Notes: generated from the letters alone by a model not told the origin. A stretch of DNA of 64,000 nucleotides from Psychrobacillus insolitus (GCF_003254155.1 NZ_QKZI01000002.1:62001-126000); one strand, 5' to 3'. Positions 24,306 through 34,316 are shown, counted from the first letter of the stretch. Numbers and translations: made by a program.

Positions 24306-24917
24306 ATGACAAGTTATTCGATGATGTTGAATATTAAGGGAAGACCAGCAGTTGTTGTTGGAGGCGGGAAAATCGCTTGTCGCAGAACGATTGGCTTATT
24401 AAAAGCTGGTGCCAAGGTGACTGTAATTAGCCCTGATATTCAGGAACAAATGAATGATTTATGGAACGAAAACCGTGTAGATTGGGTACAGAAAAAGTTC
24501 GAAGCTGACGATTTACATGGAGCTTTTATAGTTATTGCTGCTACAAATAGTAAAGAGGTAAATCTTTCTGTCGCTGAGAATGCAGGAGTTAATCAATTAG
24601 TTAATATTGTCGATGAACCCGAACTGAGTACATTTCATGTCCCTGCTACACTAACGAGAGGCGATTTAACTATTAGTGTAGCGACAGGCGGAGCTAGTCC
24701 AACGCTCTCACGCATTATTCGCAGTGAACTGGAAGAAAAGTATGATAATTCATATGTTGGCTATTTAGATTTTTTGGCGACTGTTCGCGGGAAATTAAAA
24801 CAAGTGAGCATGGACGAGTCGATGAAAATACACTATTTAATAGAAATTACGAATGAAAGTTTTCAAAAGTCAGAAGAAAAACAACGGGAGTTCCTGGAGT
24901 TTTTAGAAGGAATTTAA
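24306..24917 (+). CDS. sirC: Precorrin-2 dehydrogenase (SirC/YlnF)
   Basis: SirC oxidises precorrin-2 to sirohydrochlorin with NAD+, the step between SUMT and SirB. The 203-residue protein has an N-terminal Rossmann fold (VVVGGGKIACRRTIGLL) with the catalytic aspartate region FIVIAATNSKEVN, followed by NIVDEPELSTFHVPA and ATGGASPTLSR, as in Met8p and CysG-N. Its ATG is three nt after the cysI stop with no clear ribosome site, so it is probably translated by coupling. It closes the operon; a strong terminator follows. Confidence 0.9.
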   Translation: MTSYSMMLNIKGRPAVVVGGGKIACRRTIGLLKAGAKVTVISPDIQEQMNDLWNENRVDWVQKKFEADDLHGAFIVIAATNSKEVNLSVAENAGVNQLVNIVDEPELSTFHVPATLTRGDLTISVATGGASPTLSRIIRSELEEKYDNSYVGYLDFLATVRGKLKQVSMDESMKIHYLIEITNESFQKSEEKQREFLEFLEGI

Positions 24918-24920
24918 TAA

Positions 24921-24962
24921 AGTAGACCGCTTGATGTGAAAACATCAAGCGGTCTACTTTTA
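24921..24962 (+). terminator. Terminator of the sulfite operon
   Basis: AGTAGACCGCTTGATG and CATCAAGCGGTCTACT form a perfect 16-bp stem followed by a T run. Confidence 0.93.
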
Positions 24963-25172
24963 TTTATGATGACTAAGTTCCATTTTTACGGAAAAGCTAG
25001 TTTAGAAACAGGTACGATCATGCAATGAAAAAGTTGAAGAATGTGAATTACCTATCATTTTACAACAAGTTCTCTTTTTGTTACGATTGTTAAGTTGTCT
25101 GTCCTCAGACCTCTAATGTTTTGTTTAATAATGAAGAATCTACTACTAATTACATAAAAGAAGGTGTCTTAT

Positions 25173-26384
25173 TTGAACGTACTATGGGGAATTTGCGGTA
25201 TTTTGGTTGTCTTAGGTATTGCATTTTTATTTTCTAGCGCAAAAAAATCGATTAATTGGAGAACAATTTTCGTAGGATTAACGATTCAATTGTTGTTCGC
25301 ATTTATTGTATTGAAATGGGAGACAGGTCGAGAAGTGCTAGTTGCTTTTTCAAATGGTGTACAAAGTTTAATATCCTACGCGAATGAGGGTGTTGTTTTT
25401 GTATTTGGACCAATTGCAGACACAGAAAAATTTGGATTTGTTTTTGCAGTTCAAGTTTTAACTGCTATTATTTTCTTCTCTTCTTTAATAGCTGCGTTAT
25501 ATTATTTAGGAATTATGCAGTTTTTTATTCGAATTATCGGTGGAGGGCTTTCTAAATTACTTGGAACAAGTAAAGCAGAGTCTGTGTCATCAGCAGCTAA
25601 TATTTTTGTTGGACAAACGGAAGCTCCACTTATTATTCGACCGTTTATCGATAAAATGACAAGGTCGGAGCTTTTTGCGGTGATGACAGGTGGTCTTGCA
25701 TCAGTTTCTGGTTCTGTTTTAGTTGGTTATGCGCTATTAGGTGTGCCTTTAGAATACTTAATAGCTGCAAGCTTTATGGCTGCCCCTGCAGGATTGATCT
25801 TAGCTAAAATGATGATTCCTGAAACAGAAGAAGTCGACGAAGATAACTTCACGCTGGAGAAAGATAATACTTCTGTTAATGTAATTGATGCAGCTGCACG
25901 TGGAGCTAGTGATGGTTTGAAACTTGCAGTTAATGTTGGTGCAATGCTACTTGCTTTCATTGCGCTAATTGCTCTACTTAATGGAATACTTGGTGGGTTA
26001 GGAAGTTTATTTGGATTTGAAGGAGTTACAATTGAAGGTATCCTTGGAGTTGTATTTTCACCATTAGCTTTTGCTATCGGTGTACCTTGGGCTGAAGCAG
26101 TGCAAGCAGGTTCGTTCATAGGTCAAAAGCTTGTATTGAATGAATTTGTTGCATATTCTGCTTTTGCTCCAGTAATTCCAGACTTATCGCCGAAGACAGT
26201 TATTGTAGTCAGCTTCGCATTATGTGGTTTTGCAAACTTCAGTTCATTAGCAATATTATTAGGCGGCTTAGGAGCAATGGCACCTAAGCGTCGTTCAGAT
26301 ATCGCACGTTTAGGAATGAGAGCAGTTGCTGCTGGTATGTTGGCATCGTTACTAAGCGCTGCAATAGCAGGTATGTTTATATAA
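25173..26384 (+). CDS. nupC: Concentrative nucleoside transporter (NupC type)
   Basis: A CNT-family H+ or Na+ coupled nucleoside symporter of about 403 residues with some eight to ten membrane segments. It has the family motifs [12 protein letters not shown] (substrate-binding region), [38 protein letters not shown] and [17 protein letters not shown], several split across helices. I chose TTG 25173, six nt after AGAAGGTG; a GTG three codons upstream overlaps that site. It is monocistronic. No purine riboswitch was recognised in the 200-bp leader. Confidence 0.9.
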   Translation: MNVLWGICGILVVLGIAFLFSSAKKSINWRTIFVGLTIQLLFAFIVLKWETGREVLVAFSNGVQSLISYANEGVVFVFGPIADTEKFGFVFAVQVLTAIIFFSSLIAALYYLGIMQFFIRIIGGGLSKLLGTSKAESVSSAANIFVGQTEAPLIIRPFIDKMTRSELFAVMTGGLASVSGSVLVGYALLGVPLEYLIAASFMAAPAGLILAKMMIPETEEVDEDNFTLEKDNTSVNVIDAAARGASDGLKLAVNVGAMLLAFIALIALLNGILGGLGSLFGFEGVTIEGILGVVFSPLAFAIGVPWAEAVQAGSFIGQKLVLNEFVAYSAFAPVIPDLSPKTVIVVSFALCGFANFSSLAILLGGLGAMAPKRRSDIARLGMRAVAAGMLASLLSAAIAGMFI

Positions 26385-26394
26385 TAAAGTGTTG

Positions 26395-26428
26395 GCACCC
26401 ATTGTCTATAGATAATGGGTGCTTTTTT
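26395..26428 (+). terminator. Terminator after nupC
   Basis: GCACCCATTGTCT pairs with the AATGGGTGC arm and is followed by six T residues. Confidence 0.85.
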
Positions 26429-26469
26429 AATTTTGAGATTTATTCGCCCTTGAACATAGTATTACGTAC

Positions 26470-26575
26470 GATTATTTCTAGATGGCTATCTCTATTTTCT
26501 TCTTATAATAAATTTAGTCCAAAGCAAACCGTAAAAGTTTAGATAAAAAAAGTCTATTTTAGCGCTTTTTTTAAC
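26470..26575 (+). repeat. Truncated composite repeat (left and right ends, no hairpin)
   Basis: ACGATTATTTCTAGATGGCT matches the left fragments at 4019 and 18529. ATAATAAATTTAGTCCAAAGC and the following AAACCGTAAAAG match the right end seen at 1531. The central hairpin is missing, as if it had been deleted. Confidence 0.55.
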
Positions 26576-26732
26576 TAGGAAAAAATAAGTAAATTAACAA
26601 GTAATGGATATTAGTGGTATTCTGGGTTATAATTAAAGTATTGATTATTCAGAGAATTTGAGTGAAATTAATTGTTTGCTATTTTACTAGAAGAAAAACT
26701 ACGTAATAAAAGCTGGAATTGGAGGTAAATTC

Positions 26733-27617
26733 GTGATTAAAGATACTTTGTATGCGTTTCAGAATGATTCAGCTACAATAGAGAATCATCAATTTCGTTC
26801 TTGGGAGCATTATTATTACTCATATTTTCGTGAAAGTCGCGTTGAAGCAAAAAGTGATGAAATAGTAGATCATGCATCATTATATTTAACTAATTGGAAT
26901 AAGCTAGCAGAACAATTACTGTCTGGAAGTACTAAATTACAAGAGACATATGCAGCGTATTTACCAGTTTTGGATGAAATGAATGGACAGATTAGTGACG
27001 TTGTTAAACTAAACGATACTTTGACATCTAAGATAGTACTTGGTGGATTTTGGGTAGGTCCAACTTTTGATTGTTTCTTTAAAGAGGCAGTGGGATTCTA
27101 CGACATCAATAAAAAAGTGATTGAAAACTCTTTTGACCAATTCTCTTTATTTATTAAAGAAACTACAATGGAGGCATTAAATTATACGCCAATGAAAGTG
27201 ATGGATATGTATTTTGGAAAAAGGGAAGAAGTGAATACAAATATCCAGGATTCAGAATCAGTAGAGCGGGTAAAAGAATTTATACCTGATACCAAAGAAA
27301 TTTCACGAGATGTTATAGAAATCCAAAATAACCCTGTTTTAAAAGTCCGAAAAAGTCGAACAGATGATATTCGAAATTACATTACAATAATTTTGCAAGC
27401 GGAAAAAGAATCTGGTCAAGACTTCGCACTTATTTGTGCACGTGACATACACAATGGAATGACTTTAAAGAATAGCTATCCATCAGTGTGTTCGGCAATG
27501 GCTAGTATTCCATTATTCAGGAAGTTCGACGTTATATATGCTCCGCCTAGTGGGAAAAGTAGTAAGGTAACATATCGGTATATATTGAATGGAGAAAGTG
27601 AAAAATTGTTGCAATAG
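26733..27617 (+). CDS. Unknown protein with a helical N part and a winged-helix-like C part
   Basis: I do not recognise this 294-residue protein as a named family. The first 160 residues are helical and amphipathic, rich in aromatics (SWEHYYYSYF), and include one segment (SKIVLGGFWVGPTFDCFF) that is too polar to be a clear membrane helix. The last 70 residues, from DDIRNYITIILQ through SVCSAMASIP to SGKSSKVTYRYIL, look like a small winged-helix domain. GTG start follows TTGGAGG. It is a single gene, convergent with the Ter operon and separated from it by a shared terminator. Function cannot be given. Confidence 0.55.
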   Translation: MIKDTLYAFQNDSATIENHQFRSWEHYYYSYFRESRVEAKSDEIVDHASLYLTNWNKLAEQLLSGSTKLQETYAAYLPVLDEMNGQISDVVKLNDTLTSKIVLGGFWVGPTFDCFFKEAVGFYDINKKVIENSFDQFSLFIKETTMEALNYTPMKVMDMYFGKREEVNTNIQDSESVERVKEFIPDTKEISRDVIEIQNNPVLKVRKSRTDDIRNYITIILQAEKESGQDFALICARDIHNGMTLKNSYPSVCSAMASIPLFRKFDVIYAPPSGKSSKVTYRYILNGESEKLLQ

Positions 27618-27630
27618 AAGAGAAACGTAA

Positions 27631-27670
27631 AATAACCCATCCATTGAGATTTATTGGATGGGTTATTTTT
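27631..27670. terminator. Bidirectional terminator, end of the Ter operon
   Basis: AATAACCCATCCA and the TTGGATGGGTTATT arm pair, with T runs on the plus strand and A-rich flank on the other. It serves the convergent gene and the minus-strand Ter operon. Confidence 0.8.
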
Positions 27671-27706
27671 AAATTGAGTTCCAATTTATTAAAATCTAAG
27701 GCTCGT

Positions 27707-28285
27707 TTAGTTCAATCCAAATTCATTAATTAATGAAGCTAAGCCACCTTGGAAGCCACTGCCGATAGCGTTGAATTTCCATTCGCCACCATGTCGATAT
27801 AGTTCTCCAACCACAAGTGCAGTTTCGATGGAAAAGTCTTCTCCTAAATCATATCTAATAATTTCTTCATTTGTATCTTCGTTTACAATTCTTATAAAAG
27901 CATTAGAAACTTGCCCAAAGTTTTGTTTACGTTGATCCGCATCGTGAATAGTAACAGTGAAAACAATTTTTTGTACAATGCTAGGAACAAGTGGTAATTT
28001 AACGATCATTTGCTCATCATCACCATCACCGTCCCCAGTTCGATTATCGCCAGTATGTATAACCGAACCTTCCTCACTTTGAAGATTATTATAAAAGATA
28101 AAGCTTTTTTCATTAAATGCTTTTCCGTTACCGTCTACTATGAAAGCAGATGAGTCTAAGTCAAAATCTTCGCCGCCACTGTATCTATTAGTGTCCCAAC
28201 CTAGACCGACTATGACATTTGTTAAACCTGGATTCGTTTTTGTTAAATCAATTTTTTGCCCTTTTGATAGGTTAATAACTGACAT
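27707..28285 (-). CDS. TerD family tellurium/stress resistance protein (third paralogue)
   Basis: TerD-domain proteins bind calcium through aspartate clusters and belong to an envelope stress and tellurite response. The 192-residue protein begins [13 protein letters not shown] and shows [18 protein letters not shown] and [15 protein letters not shown] (about 78-92), the calcium site. The C terminus has [20 protein letters not shown]. It is the last gene of the minus-strand operon, after TelA. It is close to the TerD at 35570 and less so to the one at 36160. In B. subtilis the yce operon of this type is induced by cell-envelope and general stress; no such promoter was proven here. Confidence 0.93.
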   Translation of the reverse strand: MSVINLSKGQKIDLTKTNPGLTNVIVGLGWDTNRYSGGEDFDLDSSAFIVDGNGKAFNEKSFIFYNNLQSEEGSVIHTGDNRTGDGDGDDEQMIVKLPLVPSIVQKIVFTVTIHDADQRKQNFGQVSNAFIRIVNEDTNEEIIRYDLGEDFSIETALVVGELYRHGGEWKFNAIGSGFQGGLASLINEFGLN

Positions 28286-28328
28286 TCTGTTTCCTCCTCA
28301 TCCATAATATAATCAAATTATCGTGTAC

Positions 28329-29402
28329 TTATTTTCTTTGACCATCTTCGTATTTTTTTTGTAATTCTTCTAAACGAAGGCGACCTTCTTCTCTCATTTT
28401 GCGGTTTTCTTCTTCAATGGCTTTTGTTTCGTTCATCCCACGCATAATAGTGTCCCACGTTTGCTCAATTGTTTCTATTTTTATGCTTGGTTGACCAGAC
28501 ATTTTCGCAATATCCACACTTTGTTTAGAAATATCATTGGCATTTCGTAAAAGCATTTCATTCGTTCGACGATCTAGTTCATTCATCGATTGTGCTACAA
28601 GGTTTTGTCTCTTTGCTGAAATAGCATTGATCAGACCTGTTTTAAATATAGGAATTGTTGTTACAAAAGCAGAGTTTATCTTACCAATTAACTTCGTATT
28701 CCCGCGTTGAAGCATTCTAATTTGTGGAGCAGACTGGTAGGATACTTGTTTTGCCATTTCTAAATCGTAAACTCGCTGATCCAGAAGTTCAATTGCATTT
28801 TGCAGTGAGTTCAATTCCATTAAAACAAGTTGATCTCCGGCTTCTGCTTTTTGTTGTAAAGCAGGAACTTGTTGTCTTAACTGATTAACTTTAAGTTCTC
28901 CAGCTAAAATATACTTTTCTAATTCCATAAAGTAATTAAAGTTTGCGTTGTACAGCTCTTCTAATGTAACGGTGGAGTTTTTCATCTCTTTTTCGTATTT
29001 TGTAATTTCTACGAATACTTTATCAATTTCGCTACCCATTGTTTGGTATTTATTGAACAGCTTGTCAATAATTTTTTCGCCTTTTTTAAATATTTTACCG
29101 AAAAAGGAAGGCTTTTCGACGAAGTCCTTCTTATCAAACTTATCCATAATTTTGCCGAGTTGCTTTAAAAGTTCACTTGATTCTTCCATGCTACTTGATT
29201 TAATCGTGTTTAGAATTTTCCCTGTAAAATTGGAAATTTCATTTGCAGGTTCGCGGCCAAACTCTAATAGCCCCACTTGATTTTTGGGATCGATTTTAGC
29301 GACCAGTTGTAATACTTGTGGATCTCGTTTCAATTGTGCTTTTAAATCGTTGCTTTCTAATATTTTTTCTTGCTGTTCAATTTCTAATTTTTGCAATTCC
29401 AT
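28329..29402 (-). CDS. telA: TelA family toxic anion resistance protein
   Basis: A 357-residue, almost wholly helical cytosolic protein of the TelA/KlaA family linked to tellurite and other toxic anion resistance. Long coiled-coil-prone helices run through the middle (residues about 110-200), and NTKLIGKINSAFVTTIPIFK is a conserved part. No enzyme motif is known. It lies 17 nt after yceG and 43 nt before the last terD, so it is within the operon. In B. subtilis the homologue YceH ends the yceCDEFGH operon. Confidence 0.9.
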   Translation of the reverse strand: MELQKLEIEQQEKILESNDLKAQLKRDPQVLQLVAKIDPKNQVGLLEFGREPANEISNFTGKILNTIKSSSMEESSELLKQLGKIMDKFDKKDFVEKPSFFGKIFKKGEKIIDKLFNKYQTMGSEIDKVFVEITKYEKEMKNSTVTLEELYNANFNYFMELEKYILAGELKVNQLRQQVPALQQKAEAGDQLVLMELNSLQNAIELLDQRVYDLEMAKQVSYQSAPQIRMLQRGNTKLIGKINSAFVTTIPIFKTGLINAISAKRQNLVAQSMNELDRRTNEMLLRNANDISKQSVDIAKMSGQPSIKIETIEQTWDTIMRGMNETKAIEEENRKMREEGRLRLEELQKKYEDGQRK

Positions 29403-29419
29403 TTATTTTCCCCCTTAAG

Positions 29420-31018
29420 TTACAGAAATCTTTTGAAGATTTTTTGTACAACACTTGGTTCTTTAAATGGTTCATCAAAGCTTCGATCATCCATCCAGTG
29501 CGAGTCAAATGTGCCTTCTTGTATCCACTTTTCTATATCCTGATGTCCTTTTGGATTGACATGGATGATATCCATTCCTAAAAGGTGCATCATGCATAAT
29601 GCATTGGCATCGGATCTACTTAACTCAGGCCCATTTTCTTCATTGTATAGGAATATGGTAGGTACATATTGTGGATAATCAAACGTTTGTAATAGACGAA
29701 TAATAAAATCCGGTAAAATCATGGATTGTGCAAATGCATATAATTGTAGATCTTCTATGGATTCATGTCCTTGACGAAGTAAAATTGGATTTTCTACATG
29801 TTTAGCAATGGTTTCCCCGATAACTGTTTGTGTTCCAATAGGTAATTTTTCAAAAGTCCACCAATTTGCATTTCTCATTTTTTCAGGATCTAATAATCCA
29901 TTCGCACCTAAAGCATCGCGGTAGTGAAATAGCTGGTTAGTTTTTTGCTCTTTTGTGAATGGAAACTGACGAATTAGATGTGTATCATCTCGTTCTGTTA
30001 AAGAATGTACATTATTCCAAAAGCGCTTTCGATTCCGATCGATACCCATGAGTTTGGCAAACACGACAGGGATTGTAACTACTCCATTAGTCACATCAAA
30101 GTGAGGGCGAACCATTGCTCTTTCTTTTGCCAATAAAAATGCCTCATCCTCAGTAGTTTTTAATCGGATCGAATTAGTAGAATACGATTTAAACTGAAAT
30201 GGCTTATAAAGGCCTGAGTTTTCATGGTGCATAATCTCGTTTACTTCTTGAGTTGCTTTAAATGCGACAGTTCCTGCAATTTTAGGCATTTCCTCGGGTA
30301 ATGATTTTGGGACACTTGCTACTTTTGGAAACTTATAGCTATGGTCTTCATCAATCTCTAACATTAGTGTTGGCCAAGTTTCATCACATGGATTGAAAAT
30401 GACTAGGTGGAATCCAAAGTTAGCAAGGTATGTAAGGAACCATTTTTCACTTGGCGTAGCAGAGCCGTACCAAAGATATCCAGGAAGTCCTGTTTCAAAA
30501 TCCACTTTTTCTAGTGCTGGTTCCACATGATTGAAAATCCATTTCACCAAATCTGTTGTAATCCGACGATATTCGTGGTGAAGTGTTCCTTCTGAATAGG
30601 TAGATTGGAGCGTTTTTAATATGTCGATTAATACTGTTCTTATGCGTCTATTTAAACTAAGATCATTTAGCCTTGGTAATAAGGAATGTCCCTCAAGGAA
30701 AGCTACCATTCGATTTGGTGATAGACCTTTTTGAAAGAGCTTATTGATAGCACTCAGCTTTTCAGCCGGAATATGTTTGTTAAGAGCATCTGAAAGAATC
30801 ATTAATTTACCATTGGAATCATTAACTTGTGTATGCAGGATTGTGAAATATTCGTCATCATCTAAGGAAACTCCAACGTATTGGCATACTAATTGAGGAT
30901 ACGTTAAGCGATCCCCTTCAATAGTAACTTGCGTAGGATCTCCTAAAGAATCTTTAAACCAAATACCAACGCTGGATGAATCCCACGAGTTCATCCGTAT
31001 TGGATTCAAATTCACCAT
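29420..31018 (-). CDS. yceG: YceG family component of the Ter biosynthetic module
   Basis: A 532-residue soluble protein of the YceG_bac family, described by comparative genomics as a component of the Ter-linked biosynthetic module. No catalytic motif is clear to me. It holds an alpha/beta region (GYLWYGSATPSEKWFLTYLA near residue 190) and a region near 430 (LLQTFDYPQYVPTIFLYN). It starts with MVNLNPIRMNS after AGGAGG. It sits between the HAD gene and telA, matching B. subtilis gene order yceG-yceH in part. Its role is unknown. Confidence 0.82.
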   Translation of the reverse strand: MVNLNPIRMNSWDSSSVGIWFKDSLGDPTQVTIEGDRLTYPQLVCQYVGVSLDDDEYFTILHTQVNDSNGKLMILSDALNKHIPAEKLSAINKLFQKGLSPNRMVAFLEGHSLLPRLNDLSLNRRIRTVLIDILKTLQSTYSEGTLHHEYRRITTDLVKWIFNHVEPALEKVDFETGLPGYLWYGSATPSEKWFLTYLANFGFHLVIFNPCDETWPTLMLEIDEDHSYKFPKVASVPKSLPEEMPKIAGTVAFKATQEVNEIMHHENSGLYKPFQFKSYSTNSIRLKTTEDEAFLLAKERAMVRPHFDVTNGVVTIPVVFAKLMGIDRNRKRFWNNVHSLTERDDTHLIRQFPFTKEQKTNQLFHYRDALGANGLLDPEKMRNANWWTFEKLPIGTQTVIGETIAKHVENPILLRQGHESIEDLQLYAFAQSMILPDFIIRLLQTFDYPQYVPTIFLYNEENGPELSRSDANALCMMHLLGMDIIHVNPKGHQDIEKWIQEGTFDSHWMDDRSFDEPFKEPSVVQKIFKRFL

Positions 31019-31043
31019 GGGTTCTTCCTCCTATTCATACATA

Positions 31044-31850
31044 TTATAATAAATAATTACTAACTATTTTTAAAATTTCTTCCCCAGCTAATACTCCCGT
31101 TTGTTGTGTGATGCTAATGTGAGGGGGGAGTGAATCTATTTTCTGAACAGCCTCGCCGTGTGATGGGATAAAACCATGATCGGCACTCATGACCATGTCT
31201 AAATCAAGGTATGAATCTCCTGCTGCAAGTACTGTAGTCGCGCCAATCCGTTCTTTAACGAACTGAAGTGCGATAGATTTATTAATGCAGTTTGGCATAA
31301 TATATAATTTTCGTCCTTGATGAGAAAGGGTAAATCCTTGCTCATAAAAGATATTGGAAAGGTTTTCAAGCTCTTCTACTGAAAACATTTTTTCATCTAT
31401 AATCATGTAAACAAACCATGACTCCGCTTGTAAAACTTTAAGGACGAAACCTTTTTTAGCATATGCTTGAAGTTGTGGTAGTACATGTTCAATCGTTGTA
31501 CAGTCTTGCTTTAGCTGCTGTTTAATTTTTTCTGACCATTCAACAAGAGGTTCACCGTTTTCTAAAATGACTGCTCCATTTGCAACGATTGCATACGTTG
31601 GTTGATACTGCGCATTAAATAATCCAGTAATTCGTTGATACTGACTAGCTGTTCTTGTTGTAACAGGCAAAAAGCTGATCTCTGAAGGAAGTTGGTCGAA
31701 AAGCTCTATTCCTTTATTCGTCATATAGGCAACTGGCTTGTCATCGACCCATTCAACAGTAGAAAGGTCTTGTTCATTGACCTCAGTACCTCTTGAGTTT
31801 TTACTATATATAAGTGTTCTATCCAAATCACTAGCAAATAGAATTGTCAT
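31044..31850 (-). CDS. HAD-superfamily phosphatase of the Ter module
   Basis: A 268-residue HAD hydrolase. Motif I is ASDLDRTLIYS (nucleophile and acid aspartates), motif II is PVTTRT, and the motif III/IV end is LAAGDSYLDLDMVMSAD, as in Cof-type/sucrose-phosphatase relatives. It probably removes a phosphate from a small molecule. Its ATG overlaps the stop of the preceding PRTase-PELOTA gene as ATGA, so the two are tightly coupled. Published analysis of Ter operons predicts that these enzymes make a nucleoside-like metabolite; the HAD would then be the dephosphorylating step, which is inference. Confidence 0.88.
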   Translation of the reverse strand: MTILFASDLDRTLIYSKNSRGTEVNEQDLSTVEWVDDKPVAYMTNKGIELFDQLPSEISFLPVTTRTASQYQRITGLFNAQYQPTYAIVANGAVILENGEPLVEWSEKIKQQLKQDCTTIEHVLPQLQAYAKKGFVLKVLQAESWFVYMIIDEKMFSVEELENLSNIFYEQGFTLSHQGRKLYIMPNCINKSIALQFVKERIGATTVLAAGDSYLDLDMVMSADHGFIPSHGEAVQKIDSLPPHISITQQTGVLAGEEILKIVSNYLL

Positions 31851-32965
31851 AATCTATCCTCCGATTCTATCAGTCCAATAGCTAGATAAAAAAGGTCTGG
31901 TACTATCTCTATAGGAATATTCTTTTCCCTACATAACTGTAAGATGTGTTGAACTGATTCTTTGTTTGTATCACGTAGTAGAATTTTAAAAGGTTTCCTT
32001 CTTAACAATACCCTTGTTGTTTCTCCAACGCTAGGTTTTACCTTACTTATATCAGCCGTTTTATAGAACTTCTTGGCAATGAATTCAACTTCTCGCATGC
32101 CTCTCCACGTTCTTTCGTTCGTGATAGGAAAGTCAGCTGCTAGCTTATTAATAAGTGATTCCTGATCATGAAAGCGTTTTGAAATATTAGCGATGAAATC
32201 ATTAGAGACATCGTCTTTTTCTAATTCAGCATAATATTTAGCCCCATGGTAATCGCCTGGTTTAATAAATTGCTCATTTAAAATGGTTCGGCTAACTAAT
32301 CCAGAAACAGTTGAATTAAGGCAGGCATTTGGAATAAGAAAATCAGTTCTAGTTCCAAAAAGAGTTGCACATTCTCCTGGATCAGATAGAACTGCAAGGT
32401 CATCATTTAGCTGAAGTTGGTATACATCATTTAGCTTTTGAACCGATTTTGTCAATTCTTTTTGAATTGCTCCTTTACCAGTCCAACCATCTACAAATTG
32501 TAGGTGGCTATTTGGGTAAAGTTTTCTAATAGCTTTGACCGCTTCTTCATCTATTCCTTTACCTCTTAGTATAGATATACTGAAGTGGGGCCAATTAAGT
32601 TTCAAAAAGTTGTTCGCATATCGTTTCATCAATATGCCGATTGGACTCCCTGCTCGTGCAAGGGAGATAAGTACGACCTCATCTTTGTTCGCAAATTTTC
32701 TGACGCGTCTCGTTAAGACTCCGACTAACAGCGCAACATGGTCTGCAGAATCTTTCAAAGCTTGTTGATATACCTCGGTGTACTCAGGAGAGGGGAGGTA
32801 TTCAATCGGTAAGGATTCGGAATAGTGACTCCCTTGCTGAAATGATTTTTCTCTTTTTTCTATAGAGGATTCAATGTGAATATTCGATAAATCTTTAAGT
32901 AAAAACGTAATATCCTCTGGAGGATAACTAGATTTTACAAGTTCAGTTGTATTAAGCTTCACCAT
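31847..32965 (-). CDS. Phosphoribosyltransferase-like protein with C-terminal PELOTA domain (StiP family)
   Basis: About 372 residues. The N-terminal two thirds belong to the PRTase_1 / cysteine-protease StiP family, with VVLISLARAGSPIGILMKRY near 105 and a conserved SDPGECATLFGTR. The C-terminal 60 residues (FKILLRDTNKESVQHILQLC) match the small PELOTA RNA-binding-like domain found in Ter operons. I chose ATG 32965; a GTG two codons upstream overlaps the ribosome site GAGGTG. The start lies within the 3' end of the TRSP gene, and the stop overlaps the HAD start. Confidence 0.85.
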   Translation of the reverse strand: MVKLNTTELVKSSYPPEDITFLLKDLSNIHIESSIEKREKSFQQGSHYSESLPIEYLPSPEYTEVYQQALKDSADHVALLVGVLTRRVRKFANKDEVVLISLARAGSPIGILMKRYANNFLKLNWPHFSISILRGKGIDEEAVKAIRKLYPNSHLQFVDGWTGKGAIQKELTKSVQKLNDVYQLQLNDDLAVLSDPGECATLFGTRTDFLIPNACLNSTVSGLVSRTILNEQFIKPGDYHGAKYYAELEKDDVSNDFIANISKRFHDQESLINKLAADFPITNERTWRGMREVEFIAKKFYKTADISKVKPSVGETTRVLLRRKPFKILLRDTNKESVQHILQLCREKNIPIEIVPDLFYLAIGLIESEDRL

Positions 32966-34316
32966 TTTCACCTCTTTTATTTGGCGGTGTTAGGGACAAC
33001 CAAGTAACAGGTGCAATCGTTTCAAGATGAGTTAGTAATGGAAACCAAGTGGAATGGTCATTTACAGACTCTGCAATGACAATAATTTGGTCAGATCCAA
33101 CATCTTGAAGATTGTATAAGTATTGGTCGATACCATTAGAATCGGGCAAGGTAAATTTACTCTTATATTTGATCGGATAATTATTTTCATTTTTAGCGAA
33201 AATTGGACTTCTCGTTGTCGTTTGAACTGTTGTCTGTTCACCTAGTGCTAATGCAAATCTTTGAGGAATATAAATGTTTTCGCCCATACCAATCACAAGG
33301 GTAGACTTATTTCTATCTATGTGAGAAAGCTTGTCGATTAGCGATTGAATCCATTCGTCCATTTTGTCATGATGTTCACTTGTCAGACCAAATCTACCAG
33401 TAAACGTACTATATGTTGCAAATGTACTCGTATGTTTAGATGTTGTGAGAGCAGAAAACCCTTCGTCTGCTATTACTTCAAATTCTTTAGAACCATTTAA
33501 ATAGTTTATTTCTTGTTCTTCTATTACTGCGGAGTTCAATAGTGAAAATTGGCCAGCAAGCATAGTGATTACTTCTGCCGAGATGCCATGGGTGTCCATT
33601 AAATGTATAAAATCATTTTGGTGTTTGTCATTTCTCCAGTCTAATATAGACAATATTTTATATCGCTTACCTGGATATGAATTATTTAACGCGATAATTA
33701 GATTGGACATGGTAAGGCCTGAAGTAATTTCATCATCTACTAAGACAAAAGTCTCCGCATCTGATAGGGTTTCTGTTGGTACATAGGCACGGTGTGATGT
33801 CGCGTGTGAATGCTCTTCTTCAAAAAAGAATGAAGGCTCCATATTCAGCATTTCTTCTCTTGTTGTGTGAATATAGATGGTATCTTCAAAATGGTTAAAT
33901 ACAGCATGCCCTAGGCCAGTTGCCGTTTCTGCAAATCCGATAAATACCGTTTTCGTTGGTAATTTTGATTTGTATTTTAAAGATTTTTCACTTAGCTTTC
34001 TATCAGGTACTCCTAAGTTGACCATGTCTACAATTTCAGCTAATTGTGGATGACTTTTTTCTCCTTCACTTACCATGAAAAGTGACGCCAATATTGAGCC
34101 TGTTCCTAGAGAAATAGCAGGATCAACGGCCAAGTGTTTGCCAAGTAAGCGACTCACGAATAGGAATTGTCTCTTTTTATTAATTCGGACACCCATTTGG
34201 AAAAGGGCTTCGGGTGAGAAGTTATATGGATTGTCTTTTATATCGATGGTAAGTTTTAAATCACCGTGTAAGTTATATGTTTTTAATGCATTGAAGGAAG
34301 TCGAATGTTGTAACAT
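32952..34316 (-). CDS. Phosphoribosyltransferase with TRSP domain (Ter module)
   Basis: A 454-residue protein. The N-terminal half is a PRTase_2 domain with the PRPP-binding motif FVLVDDEITSGLTMSNLI (about 196-213). The C-terminal third is a TRSP domain, named for a conserved Thr-Arg-Ser-Pro stretch that is visible here as QTTTRSPIFA. Such proteins are nearly always found in Ter operons. The enzyme probably joins a base-like group to ribose phosphate, but the substrate is unknown. Its start overlaps the upstream citrate-lyase-like gene by 44 nt and it overlaps the next gene by 14 nt. Confidence 0.87.
   Translation of the reverse strand: MLQHSTSFNALKTYNLHGDLKLTIDIKDNPYNFSPEALFQMGVRINKKRQFLFVSRLLGKHLAVDPAISLGTGSILASLFMVSEGEKSHPQLAEIVDMVNLGVPDRKLSEKSLKYKSKLPTKTVFIGFAETATGLGHAVFNHFEDTIYIHTTREEMLNMEPSFFFEEEHSHATSHRAYVPTETLSDAETFVLVDDEITSGLTMSNLIIALNNSYPGKRYKILSILDWRNDKHQNDFIHLMDTHGISAEVITMLAGQFSLLNSAVIEEQEINYLNGSKEFEVIADEGFSALTTSKHTSTFATYSTFTGRFGLTSEHHDKMDEWIQSLIDKLSHIDRNKSTLVIGMGENIYIPQRFALALGEQTTVQTTTRSPIFAKNENNYPIKYKSKFTLPDSNGIDQYLYNLQDVGSDQIIVIAESVNDHSTWFPLLTHLETIAPVTWLSLTPPNKRGENGEA

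Noticed and set aside
24963..25172. Purine riboswitch before nupC
   Set aside because: No three-way junction core or terminator was found in the 200-bp leader.
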